Below, piece by piece: positions 15,431 to 23,597 of a stretch of 25,374 bases of DNA (position 1 is its first letter; each line of letters opens with the position of its first letter). The notes beneath the pieces are model-generated. The model did no database searches, had not been told where the DNA came from, and saw only the letters and a list, made by a program, of their open reading frames with translations. Origin of the DNA: CAZGCA01 sp964524145 (lineage in GTDB: Bacteria; Hydrogenedentota; CAZGCA01); the NCBI GenBank assembly GCA_964524145.1, contig CAZGCA010000092.1, forward strand, positions 1 through 25,374, given 5' to 3'. Made by a program: the position numbers and the translations under genes.

Positions 15431-16423
15431 GTGAACATATCCACATCCGTCCGTTACCTGCATAAGCTGACCGACGGGTATCAGCAGTCGCAAATCGTGT
15501 TCACTGCCGTCGAGGCGGGGGTTTTCGCGTTGCTGGACGAACCACGCAGCGCCGAGTCCGTCGCCGAGGCTCTGGGATTGCATCCCCGCGGAGCCCGCAT
15601 GCTGCTCGACGGTTTGGTGGCGCTCAAGCTTGTCGCAAAGAAAGACGGCGCCTACCGCAACACGCCCGTTGCCACGCAATGCCTTGTCTCCGGCAGCCCG
15701 GGTGACCAAACACACATTCTGCAGCACAGGGCGAACTGTCGGGAGGGATGGTCAAGGCTTGACGAAGCGGTGCGCAAGGGCGGTACTGTTCTCGATGCCA
15801 GCCGGCAGCGTTCGCCCGAGCAGCTTCGGGCGTTTATCTGCGGGATGGCCGACGTAGCGCGCCAGAGCGCCAAGGCCATACTTGAGGAGGTGGACCTATC
15901 GCCGTATCGCCGCCTGCTGGACCTGGGAGCAGGACCCGGCACCTACGCCATCACGTTCCTTCGGGCTCACCCCGAAATGCGTGCTGCGCTGTTCGACATG
16001 GTCGAGGTGATTCCCATCGCCCGCGAGCAGGTTGCAGAGGCCGGCCTTCTCGACCGGGTCGAGTTCGTGGCAGGCGACCTGACCTGTGACACTCTTGGAA
16101 CCGGGTACGATCTGGTTCTTCTATCCAACGTCATCCACTCTCTCGGGCCGGACGCCAACCGCGACCTGATCCGGAAATGTCACGATGCGCTCGATTCGGG
16201 CGGGTTGCTCATCATCAAGGATTTCCTGCTCGATCCGGACCGCACCGGACCGCCGTTCGGCTTGATCTTCGCTCTTAACATGCTCGTCCATACCGAGTCG
16301 GGCGACACCTACACCGTCGACGACGTTGCCGAGTGGGCCTCGGCAGCGGGATTCGCACCAGGTCGGTTCGTCGCCCCCAACGCTTACACTCGTCTGTGGC
16401 TCGCGCACAAGAACCAAGCATAG
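15431..16423 (+). CDS. SAM-dependent O-methyltransferase with N-terminal dimerisation domain
   Basis: 330 aa, GTG start with AAGGTG about 6-12 nt upstream. Residues 10-75 form a winged-helix dimerisation domain (GVFALLDEPRSAESVAEALGL), as in acetylserotonin/caffeic-acid-type O-methyltransferases. The Rossmann methyltransferase domain follows: motif I LLDLGAGPGTYAITFLR, acidic LFDMVEV for ribose binding, AGDLTCDTLG, LLSNVIHSL, and GGLLIIKDFLLD. It acts in the cytoplasm on an unknown small hydroxyl substrate. It lies between the HpcH/HpaI aldolase (44 nt upstream) and the SGNH fusion gene (14 nt downstream), in one likely operon. C- or P-methylation cannot be excluded by sequence. Confidence 0.85.
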   Translation: MNISTSVRYLHKLTDGYQQSQIVFTAVEAGVFALLDEPRSAESVAEALGLHPRGARMLLDGLVALKLVAKKDGAYRNTPVATQCLVSGSPGDQTHILQHRANCREGWSRLDEAVRKGGTVLDASRQRSPEQLRAFICGMADVARQSAKAILEEVDLSPYRRLLDLGAGPGTYAITFLRAHPEMRAALFDMVEVIPIAREQVAEAGLLDRVEFVAGDLTCDTLGTGYDLVLLSNVIHSLGPDANRDLIRKCHDALDSGGLLIIKDFLLDPDRTGPPFGLIFALNMLVHTESGDTYTVDDVAEWASAAGFAPGRFVAPNAYTRLWLAHKNQA

Positions 16424-16437
16424 GAGGCCATACTGCC

Positions 16438-18291
16438 ATGGGTATCGGCATGAGACGTCATGTTCTTGTCTGGGCGCTGGTGAGCGCGGTTGTTGTTCCC
16501 CACGTTGTCTGTGCCCAGCAGGAGGAAACGCAGAACAGGTGGGAGCCGTCCATCCGGAGGTTTGAGGAGCAAGACAAGGAGACTCCGCTGCCCGAAGGTG
16601 CCGTCCTGTTCGTCGGCAGTTCGAGCATAGTGTTCTGGGACCTCGAGAAGTGGTTCCCGAACCTTACGGCTATTAACCGCGGGTTCGGCGGGTCCCAGAT
16701 CGAGGACAGCGTGCACTTTGCCGAACGTATTGTCCTGCCGTACAAGCCGAAGACCATCGTGTTCTATGCGGGCGACAACGACATCGCCTCCGGCAAGACT
16801 CCGGAACAGGTTCGGGACGATTTCAACGCCTTCGTCACGAAGGTTAACGACGCCCTGCCCGAGACAAGGATCCTCTACATCTCGATCAAGCCAAGCATTG
16901 CACGGTGGACGATGGTCGAAGACATGCGCAGCGCGAACGCGCTGATCAAGGCGCGTATCCGGAACGACGACAGGCTGGCGTATGTCGATATGGACGGGCC
17001 GATGATCGGCGAGGACGGTAAACCTCGACCGGAGCTGTTTGTGAAAGACGGGCTTCATCTCAACGATGAAGGGTACAAGTTGTGGACGTCTCTCCTTGCG
17101 CCGTATCTGGGACCGACCGAGCGCGATGACAAGAACCGATTCGTTCAGGACCGGTTCGCGATAGGGTTTTGGGTCGACCCGCCCGCGGACGAAGAGATGG
17201 ACTCGCGGTACAAAGAGATCGCCGACGCCAACTTCACTCTTGTGCTTGGCAGGTTCGGTGCGCGCACGCCGGAGACCGTCGCGAAACAGCTTGCCCTTTG
17301 CGAGAAGTACGGCCTGAAAGCGTTGGTGTGGAGCGGCGGCATCGAGCCGGAGAATCTCCTGGAAGATCCCGCCTGCTGGGGATACATGGTCCGGGACGAG
17401 CCGAGCACGACAGATTTTGCGGGGTTGCGCGATCGGGTCGACGCCATCCGCGATGCGCGTCCCGGCAAGCTGGCGTACATCAACCTGTTCCCAAACTACG
17501 CGAACGCCAAGCAACTCGGCGCCGACACCTACGACGAACATGTGGCGCGGTTCGTCGAGGAGGTCGGCGTGGACGTGCTGTCAATGGACCACTATCCCAT
17601 CTTCAAACCTGACGCGGACGGTCGAGACGCGTACTGCGCCAACCTCGACGTCATGCGCACATACTCGCTCGAGAGAGACATCCCGTTCTGGAACTTCTTC
17701 AACACGATGCCGTTCGGACCGCACACCGATCCCACGGAAGCGCAGTTGCGCTGGCAGATATACACGTCGATAGCGTACGGTGCGAAAGGCGTTCTCTACT
17801 TCTGTTACTACACGCCGTTCAGTCGCGAGTTCCCGAAAGGCGGCGCTATCATCGGCCGGGACGGGCGACGCACGCGCCATTACGACCAGGCACGGCGCAT
17901 CAACGCGCAGATCAAGAACCTGGGCCCGGCGCTCATGCAACTGACGAGCACCGGCGTCTACCGCCTACGGCCCGGGGACGACCCGGCGCACGTGCTGGCG
18001 GGGACGCCGATCAAGAACCTCGCTCGCGCGCGACATGACCCGAAGCCCGACTACCTCGTCGGCGTGTTCGAGCATGCCGACGGTCGGCGCGCGGTACTGC
18101 TGAACAACTACCGGTTTGCCTACACAGCGTGGCCGACGGTCGAGTTTGACACCGATCCGGCGCAGGTCGTCGAGGTGGACAAAGGCTCGGGCGCGGAAGT
18201 CGCTGTCGTCGACGACAGCCCGGAGATGGACGGACTGCAAATCTCCCTGGACGCAGGCGAGGGGCGCCTGTTTCTACTGCCGAACCTTTAG
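16438..18291 (+). CDS. Secreted fusion of SGNH hydrolase and glycoside-hydrolase-like TIM barrel
   Basis: 617 aa. Signal peptide: MGIGMRRHVLVWALVSAVVV, ending near VCAQQ. Residues about 30-225 are an SGNH/GDSL esterase domain with all blocks: VGSSS (Ser62 as nucleophile), NRGFGGSQ (oxyanion Gly), GDND (112-115, with Asn114), and DGLHLND (Asp204, His207). From about 240 a second module resembles a clan-A glycoside hydrolase barrel: VRDEPS with Glu321 as a possible acid/base, then LSMDHYPIF, FWNFFNTMPF and YGAKGVLYFCYYTP, and a C-terminal beta domain ending RLFLLPNL. ATG 16438 has AGGAGG 10 nt upstream. It is last in the operon. It probably deacetylates and cleaves, or binds, an extracellular glycan; the substrate is unknown and I do not recognise a named GH family. 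Confidence 0.82.
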   Translation: MGIGMRRHVLVWALVSAVVVPHVVCAQQEETQNRWEPSIRRFEEQDKETPLPEGAVLFVGSSSIVFWDLEKWFPNLTAINRGFGGSQIEDSVHFAERIVLPYKPKTIVFYAGDNDIASGKTPEQVRDDFNAFVTKVNDALPETRILYISIKPSIARWTMVEDMRSANALIKARIRNDDRLAYVDMDGPMIGEDGKPRPELFVKDGLHLNDEGYKLWTSLLAPYLGPTERDDKNRFVQDRFAIGFWVDPPADEEMDSRYKEIADANFTLVLGRFGARTPETVAKQLALCEKYGLKALVWSGGIEPENLLEDPACWGYMVRDEPSTTDFAGLRDRVDAIRDARPGKLAYINLFPNYANAKQLGADTYDEHVARFVEEVGVDVLSMDHYPIFKPDADGRDAYCANLDVMRTYSLERDIPFWNFFNTMPFGPHTDPTEAQLRWQIYTSIAYGAKGVLYFCYYTPFSREFPKGGAIIGRDGRRTRHYDQARRINAQIKNLGPALMQLTSTGVYRLRPGDDPAHVLAGTPIKNLARARHDPKPDYLVGVFEHADGRRAVLLNNYRFAYTAWPTVEFDTDPAQVVEVDKGSGAEVAVVDDSPEMDGLQISLDAGEGRLFLLPNL

Positions 18292-18306
18292 CCCGCATCG
18301 CAAACC

Positions 18307-18350
18307 CGTCATTGCGAGCCACCCTCAGGTGGCGTGGCAATCTCGACTGA
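18307..18350 (+). repeat. REP/MITE-like element of the GTCATTGCGAG type
   Basis: CGTCATTGCGAGCC then a GGTGGC half, ending TGGCAATCTCGACTG. The core is an imperfect palindrome: TTGC (18312-18315) with GCAA (18337-18340), and GCCACC (18318-18323) with GGTGGC (18328-18333) around a CTCA loop. The start CGTCATTGCGAG and the end GGCAATCTC match a short interspersed palindrome seen in many bacterial genomes. A decayed, inverted second half seems to follow at 18371-18406 (GAGATCGCGACGCTCC and CATTGCG). It is non-coding and lies between the SGNH fusion gene and the nfeD promoter. Confidence 0.6.
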
Positions 18351-18438
18351 CCAAGGTCGTTGCCGGAAATGAGATCGCGACGCTCCAGGCATGTCGTACC
18401 ATTGCGTCGTGTTCGCACGCTGCTTTGTTCCATTGCTA

Positions 18439-18467
18439 TTGGAATATGCGCCACTATCCCCTATAAT
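18439..18467 (+). promoter_or_regulatory. Strong sigma70-type promoter for the NfeD-like gene
   Basis: -35 TTGGAA (18439-18444, 4/6), exactly 17 nt, perfect -10 TATAAT (18462-18467), 66 nt upstream of the start at 18534. It may also serve the exporter genes, which begin 126 nt after the NfeD-like stop without an obvious terminator between. Confidence 0.6.
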
Positions 18468-18533
18468 GAGTCGTCGGATGGGACGAATTGCCTATCGATG
18501 CAAACGTGATGGTCTAGTGGAGGAACAGGCCCA

Positions 18534-18995
18534 ATGGTACATCACCCGCTTATACTCGGGCCGAAACTTGTCGTTCTGATTATTATCGTAGTTGTCTTGA
18601 TCATACTTCACGGGACTCTGAGTCAGTCCCAGTTCAGGGTCGCAGTGATCATTTCGGCGGCGGTGTTCCTGTGTTTTTCCGTCGTGCTCTGGATCGTTGC
18701 GCTGAGGATTCTCAAGAATCCCGAATCAAAGCTGCACAAGCAGATGGTGCTTTCCCGCGAAGCGCGTGCCGAAGACGGGTTTCAGGCGTCGGCGGATCAG
18801 TATGCGTCCATGGTAGGCAGTCGCGGTGTCGCGATCTCTGCGCTCAGACCGTCGGGCATCGCGACGTTCGAAGGAAGACGTGTCCAGGTATCGACGGAGG
18901 GCGAATTCATAGCAGCAGGGTCGACCGTAGAGATCGTTGCTGCAAAAGGGTCGAAAGTTGTTGTCAAACGCGTTGCCGGCTCGGCCGACGAGTAG
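18534..18995 (+). CDS. NfeD-like membrane protein with C-terminal OB-fold domain
   Basis: 153 aa. Two transmembrane helices occupy residues 11-27 (LVVLIIIVVVLIILHGT) and about 35-58 (VAVIISAAVFLCFSVVLWIVAL). The C-terminal GSRGVAISALRPSGIATFEGRR and FIAAGSTVEIVAAKGSKVVVKRV form the five-stranded OB-fold of NfeD-family proteins, in which Gly-rich turns and the final VKRV strand are typical. GGAGGA lies about 9 nt before the ATG. Short NfeD1b-type proteins normally sit beside a flotillin/SPFH gene and help organise membrane microdomains; no such partner is here. It has its own strong promoter, and a long gap follows before the exporter genes. Confidence 0.8.
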   Translation: MVHHPLILGPKLVVLIIIVVVLIILHGTLSQSQFRVAVIISAAVFLCFSVVLWIVALRILKNPESKLHKQMVLSREARAEDGFQASADQYASMVGSRGVAISALRPSGIATFEGRRVQVSTEGEFIAAGSTVEIVAAKGSKVVVKRVAGSADE

Positions 18996-19121
18996 ACGAG
19001 ACCAAGCGGGGTTGGTGCAGTCGCGCGAAGCCCCCGGTTTCGTCGCCGTAGCCGTGGGGAGAGGCGGACGGATGAGCCGGTCGGTGCACCGAAGCCAGTA
19101 TTGCAAGGGTGCTACAAGACG

Positions 19122-19850
19122 ATGAGTGTGACCACTACGGCAACGCGACAGGTTATTGTCTCGGTACAATCCGCAAGCAAGATATACCGTATGGGCGAGG
19201 TGGATGTGCCGGCGCTGCGGGAGGCGACGCTGGACATCTACGACGGGGAGTTTCTTACCATCGTCGGGCCCAGCGGTTCCGGCAAGAGCACGCTGCTCAA
19301 TTTGGTCGGCGGGATGGACAGGCCAACATCAGGCACGCTGAGATTCCTCGACGAGCAGATCTCCGGGTACACCGACCGCCAGCTCACGTTGTACCGGCGC
19401 ACACAGGTCGGGTTCATATTCCAGTTCTACAACCTGATACCCACGTTGACGGCTGTCGAGAATGTTGAGGTGGCCGTGGAGGTTGTACCCGATCCATTGG
19501 ACCCGATGGAGGCGTTGCGCATGGTCGGTCTCGAAGACCGTGCCGCCCATTTCCCGTCGCAGTTGAGCGGCGGCGAGCAGCAGCGCGTCTCGGTCGCGCG
19601 CGCGTTGGCGAGCAACCCGCGGCTTCTGTTGTGCGACGAGCCGACAGGCGCGCTGGACCTCGAAACCAGTCGGCAGGTCCTCGCTCTGTTACTCGAGCTG
19701 AACCGGGATCTGCGTAAAACCGTCCTGCTGATAACGCACAACAGCGCGATTGCCGGTATCGGGGACCGGGTGGCGCGTATTCGTGACGGGGCGATCTACT
19801 CGATAGATGTCAACACGGAACCGACGCCCGTGGAGCAGGTCGAATGGTAA
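19122..19850 (+). CDS. ABC transporter ATP-binding protein (LolD/MacB family)
   Basis: 242 aa from ATG 19122; a TTG at 19101 would add 7 residues, and AAGGGTG sits 10 nt before the ATG. All ATPase motifs are present: Walker A GPSGSGKST (49-57), Q-loop FQFYN, signature LSGGEQQRVSVARAL, Walker B LLLCDEPTGALD, and switch His in LITHN. The ATPTGALD-type sequence and LIPTLTAVENVE are those of the LolD/MacB/FtsE group that powers FtsX-like permeases. The permease start overlaps its stop by 7 nt, so the two are coupled subunits of one exporter. Confidence 0.92.
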   Translation: MSVTTTATRQVIVSVQSASKIYRMGEVDVPALREATLDIYDGEFLTIVGPSGSGKSTLLNLVGGMDRPTSGTLRFLDEQISGYTDRQLTLYRRTQVGFIFQFYNLIPTLTAVENVEVAVEVVPDPLDPMEALRMVGLEDRAAHFPSQLSGGEQQRVSVARALASNPRLLLCDEPTGALDLETSRQVLALLLELNRDLRKTVLLITHNSAIAGIGDRVARIRDGAIYSIDVNTEPTPVEQVEW

Positions 19851-22228
19851 ACCGGATCTTGATGCGCAAGCTGTGGCGCGATCTGCTCGAGCGCAAGGGC
19901 GCGCTGCTCGCGCTCGTGGTCATCGTGACCATCGGCGTTGGCGTCTACGTCAGCCAGGCTGGGGTGTTTCGCGACCTCGACGGATCGCGCGCACGCTATT
20001 ACCGCGAGCAGCGGCTGGCCGACTTCTACGTCGACCTCAAACGCGCTCCCGAATGGGTTGCGGACGAGGTCGCGACGATGCCGAACGTGCGCTCGGTACG
20101 AGGCCGCGTCTTTCTTGGCGTTCTGGTCGACCTGCCCAATCTCGACGAACCGATATCGGGCACGTCGATCTCGATGCCCGGCAATCAGGCGCCCGTTCTC
20201 AACGACATACTTCTTCGTTCCGGCACGTGGTTCTCGGACAGGGACGCGCGAGAAGTCATCCTTAATGAAGCGTTCGCTCGCGAGAACGGGCTGGTCCCCG
20301 GCAGCCGGATCAAGGTGATGCTTCTCGACAAGCAGCACGATCTGCTGGTTGTGGGCACCGCCATGTCGCCGGAGTTTGTCTATATGATACCCAGCGACGG
20401 CGGTCTGGCACCGGATCCCGAGCGGTTCGGCTTGATGTACCTGCCCGAACGGTTCCTGCAGGAGGCGTGCGACCTCGACGGAGCGTACAACCAGCTCATC
20501 GGGCTCGTCCACGATGACAGCGACGTTGCGCTGGACAACACGCTCAGGCTCATAGAGGACAGGCTCGACACGTACGGGGTGATCAATACGACGGCGTCCC
20601 GCGACCAGGCCTCGGTCAGATTTCTCGGCGACGAACTCAAGGGGATGAAGATCTCTTCCACCGTCATGCCGGCAATCTTTCTCGGCGTCGCGGCGCTGGT
20701 TCTTAACGTGCTCATAGGCCGCATGGTCGTGCAGCAGAGGACCGTCATCGGCACGTTGATGGCGCTCGGGTACTCATCAGGATCGATTACACGCCACTAT
20801 CTCTGCTTCGGCGCTTTTGTCGGCGTGATAGGCGGACTCGGCGGACTCATCCTCGGGTACTATCTCGAGGGGGTGTTCGTGAACATGTACAGCGCGTTCT
20901 ATGCGCTGCCCTCGATGGAGCCCCATTTCTACCCGGACATTCTTTTTACGGGAATGGCTATCAGCGTAGTGTTTGCCCTGGCAGGAACCATCAAAGGCGT
21001 GCGGGTCGCCGCGAAGTTGCAGCCCGCTGAAGCCATGCGCCCGCCGCCGCCCGAGAAAGGAGAACACGTCCTGCCCGAACGCATCCCGGCGTTGTGGCAG
21101 CGGCTGCCGTTCCGCTGGAAGATGATCATGCGTGCGGTCTTCCGCAACCCGTTCCGCAGCACCGTCAGCATCTTCGCGTGCATGATATCGACGGCGATGG
21201 TCTTCGCCACAGTAAGCATGGTGGACTCGCTCGACTACCTGATGAGCTATACCTTCGAGCAGGTGGCTCACCAGGATTTCACCGTGGTGCTGCGCGACCC
21301 CGTAGGAAGAAGAGGTCCGCCGGAGATCGCGTCCTTGCCTGGCACCTCGTTCACCGAACCGCAGCTCGCCGTCGTGTGCGACCTGTCCAACGGGCCGTAC
21401 CGCAAGCGGCTCGGGGTGACGGGCTTGGCGCCCGGCAACCGGCTCTTCACGCCGCTCGACGACAATGGCAAGCCGATCGTCGTGCCTGACGCCGGGCTGG
21501 TCCTCTCTGTAAAGGTGGCCGAGATACTCAACGTTGGACCCGGCGACCGCGTGCGGTTGCGGCCGCTCATCGCTCGCCGCCAGGAGGTCACTGCGCCCGT
21601 CGTCGGAACAGTCAATACGTTCCTCGGACTGTCGGCATACGCGGACATCGGCTACCTGAACCGGCTGATCGGCGAGGAGTGGTCGGCAAACGCCATCCTG
21701 GGGAAATCGTTTCGCGGCTCGTCCGAGGCAGCGTTCCTTAACGAGCTCAAGAAACGCCCGACGGTTGTCGGTATCAGCGAACGCACGCGGTCGTTGACAC
21801 AAATAGACGAGACATTCGGGGAGACGATGGGCACCTCGTTGAGCATAATGGTGTTGTTCGCCGGGTTGATAGGGTTCGGAAGCGTGCTGAACGCGGCGCT
21901 CGTATCTCTCGGCGAGCGCCAAAGGGAGGTCGGGACGCTGCGCGTGATCGGTTACTCGCCGTTTGAAACCGCGCGGATCTTCTCGGGCGAGAGCTATCTG
22001 CTGAACGGTATCGGGATAGGGATAGGTCTTGTCGCCGGGATAGGGTTGCTTCACGTATTGGCGTACGCATACAATACCGAACTCTATCGGTGGCCGGTGG
22101 TTGTCTCCCCGTTGCGACTCGTTCACACGGCAGTGATAATGGTCGTCTTTATCAGCGCTGCACAGTTGAGCATTTACCACTTGATCCGTAGAATGAATTG
22201 GCTTAACGTTTTCAAGATCATGGAGTGA
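19844..22228 (+). CDS. ABC transporter permease with two FtsX domains (MacB/LolCE-like)
   Basis: 794 aa. An N-terminal helix (about 17-40, ALLALVVIVTIGVGVYVS) precedes a long periplasmic region (MacB-PCD-like). The first FtsX domain spans about 273-400 (VMPAIFLGVAALVLNVLIG, FGAFVGVIGGLGGLILGYYL, ILFTGMAISVVFALAG). A further helix at about 437-460 starts the second half, with another periplasmic domain and a second FtsX domain from about 665 (SIMVLFAGLIGFGSVLNAA, then ERQREVGTLRVIGYSP, and two closing helices). The duplicated layout means one polypeptide may supply both halves. The start ATG overlaps the ATPase stop. Such permeases export or extract substrates by mechanotransmission; the substrate is unknown. 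Confidence 0.88.
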   Translation: MVNRILMRKLWRDLLERKGALLALVVIVTIGVGVYVSQAGVFRDLDGSRARYYREQRLADFYVDLKRAPEWVADEVATMPNVRSVRGRVFLGVLVDLPNLDEPISGTSISMPGNQAPVLNDILLRSGTWFSDRDAREVILNEAFARENGLVPGSRIKVMLLDKQHDLLVVGTAMSPEFVYMIPSDGGLAPDPERFGLMYLPERFLQEACDLDGAYNQLIGLVHDDSDVALDNTLRLIEDRLDTYGVINTTASRDQASVRFLGDELKGMKISSTVMPAIFLGVAALVLNVLIGRMVVQQRTVIGTLMALGYSSGSITRHYLCFGAFVGVIGGLGGLILGYYLEGVFVNMYSAFYALPSMEPHFYPDILFTGMAISVVFALAGTIKGVRVAAKLQPAEAMRPPPPEKGEHVLPERIPALWQRLPFRWKMIMRAVFRNPFRSTVSIFACMISTAMVFATVSMVDSLDYLMSYTFEQVAHQDFTVVLRDPVGRRGPPEIASLPGTSFTEPQLAVVCDLSNGPYRKRLGVTGLAPGNRLFTPLDDNGKPIVVPDAGLVLSVKVAEILNVGPGDRVRLRPLIARRQEVTAPVVGTVNTFLGLSAYADIGYLNRLIGEEWSANAILGKSFRGSSEAAFLNELKKRPTVVGISERTRSLTQIDETFGETMGTSLSIMVLFAGLIGFGSVLNAALVSLGERQREVGTLRVIGYSPFETARIFSGESYLLNGIGIGIGLVAGIGLLHVLAYAYNTELYRWPVVVSPLRLVHTAVIMVVFISAAQLSIYHLIRRMNWLNVFKIME

Positions 22229-22234
22229 ACACGT

Positions 22235-23548
22235 ATGATTCTCTCAAACGGTAACGGACCCATGCGTTGTTGGTGGGTGGTGGCGGCGGTAGTTTTCATG
22301 GGATGCGGGGCAGCGACCGAGCTCGAGATCATTTCGCCGCACAGAGGACCCATCCAGGAGTCGTTCACGGAACCCGCCCGCACGCGGCTCGCGAAGATAT
22401 ACCCCGTCACCATGCCCGTGAACGGACGCATCGCGCGAATCGATCTCGAGCCGGGCGACGAGGTTAGTGCCGGACAGACGTTGGTCGAGTTCGACCGGGT
22501 GCCGTTCGAACGTGCCGCGGCTGAAGCGCGAGCGTTCGTCGCCGAGCTTGAGGCGCGTATCGCCGTGCAGGACGACGAACGGGTCGAGGAAATTCAACTG
22601 ACCGAAGCGGAAACCACCGCCGACGCGGCCGCCGAGGGGCTCAATGTCGCGGAAGCACAGGTGAAAACCGGCAAGGCAAGGCTCGAACGCTCCGTCAAAG
22701 AACTCGAGCGCGTCGAGAATCTCGCGAAGGAGCAGACGGTTTCACAGAGCGTGCTCGATGACGCGCGTCTATCTGTCGAAACACTCCAGTCGGAGTTGCG
22801 CCGATACGAGTCCATGCGTGACCAGGCGAAGGCCCAGCTGGCTGCAATTCGGCTTGGACCGAAATCCGTCGAGCAACAGCTTGTGCGAAAACGGATGCAA
22901 CGCGAGGTGTTCGTGCAGCAGCTCGAACAGGCTCGGGCGCGGATGGCGCGTGCCGAACACGATCTCCAACTGGCCGATATCCGTTCGCCAATCGACGGTG
23001 TCGTGCTCGAACGGTACGAGCAGGGCGACAGCACGCTGCTTGCCGGCCAGCCGCTGCTGCTTTTGGGCAACATGGCGCAGCTCGAGGTCATCGCGGACGT
23101 GCTGACCCAGGATGCGCTCCGCCTGTCGCCCGGGTCGCAGGTCGTCCTCGAACCGGCGGCCGGTCGCGCCCCTATCGCCGGCAGCGTTGACCGAATCGAA
23201 CCCGCAGGGTTTACCAAACTCTCGTCACTGGGCGTCGAGCAGCAGCGCGTGAACGCCATCGTGTCGTTCAACGACCCTCACGAAGATCTGGGTGTCGGGT
23301 ACCGCCTCCAGACCAGGTTCATCACGGGCTCGAAACCCGACGCGCTCATCGTGCCGCGATTCAGCGTGCTGCAGGCTCCCGACCGCTCGTTCTACGTATT
23401 CAAGGTTGTCGGCCGCAAGCTGGAACAGCAATCGGTGACGATGGGCCTCCGCGGCGATCTCGACATGGAAGTGACGAGCGGGCTCTCGGAGACCGACGAG
23501 ATTGTGGCTGTGCCCGACACCACAATGAAGGAGGGCATGAAGGTATAG
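22235..23548 (+). CDS. HlyD/RND-type periplasmic adaptor, probable lipoprotein
   Basis: 437 aa. The N-terminus MRCWWVVAAVVFMGC ends in a lipobox-like FMGC with Cys24, so it is probably lipid-anchored, although Phe at -3 is atypical. Then come a biotinyl-lipoyl-like half (VTMPVNGRIARIDLEPGDEVSAGQTLVEFD), a long heptad-rich coiled coil (about 90-250, rich in Glu, Ala, Leu and Arg), the second lipoyl half (DIRSPIDGVVLERYEQGDS), and beta-barrel and membrane-proximal regions (ADVLTQDALRL, TRFITGSKPDALIVPRFSV). It would link the FtsX permease to an outer-membrane channel. It starts 6 nt after the permease, with GGAG 10 nt upstream. No outer-membrane factor gene is in the window. Confidence 0.88.
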   Translation: MILSNGNGPMRCWWVVAAVVFMGCGAATELEIISPHRGPIQESFTEPARTRLAKIYPVTMPVNGRIARIDLEPGDEVSAGQTLVEFDRVPFERAAAEARAFVAELEARIAVQDDERVEEIQLTEAETTADAAAEGLNVAEAQVKTGKARLERSVKELERVENLAKEQTVSQSVLDDARLSVETLQSELRRYESMRDQAKAQLAAIRLGPKSVEQQLVRKRMQREVFVQQLEQARARMARAEHDLQLADIRSPIDGVVLERYEQGDSTLLAGQPLLLLGNMAQLEVIADVLTQDALRLSPGSQVVLEPAAGRAPIAGSVDRIEPAGFTKLSSLGVEQQRVNAIVSFNDPHEDLGVGYRLQTRFITGSKPDALIVPRFSVLQAPDRSFYVFKVVGRKLEQQSVTMGLRGDLDMEVTSGLSETDEIVAVPDTTMKEGMKV

Positions 23549-23597
23549 AGGTTGTGACGCAACGTCTGCAGAAACAGAAGCAGGAAGGAGAAGAACA

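Noticed and set aside
14387..15727. Minus-strand open frame of 446 codons over the HpcH/HpaI gene
   Set aside because: Ser/Arg-rich translation typical of a shadow frame; the plus-strand gene has conserved catalytic residues.
20777..22180. Long open reading frame on the minus strand (467 codons)
   Set aside because: It is antisense to the well-supported FtsX permease; its translation is low-complexity, rich in Arg, Glu and His, with no family motif. It is a by-product of high third-position GC.
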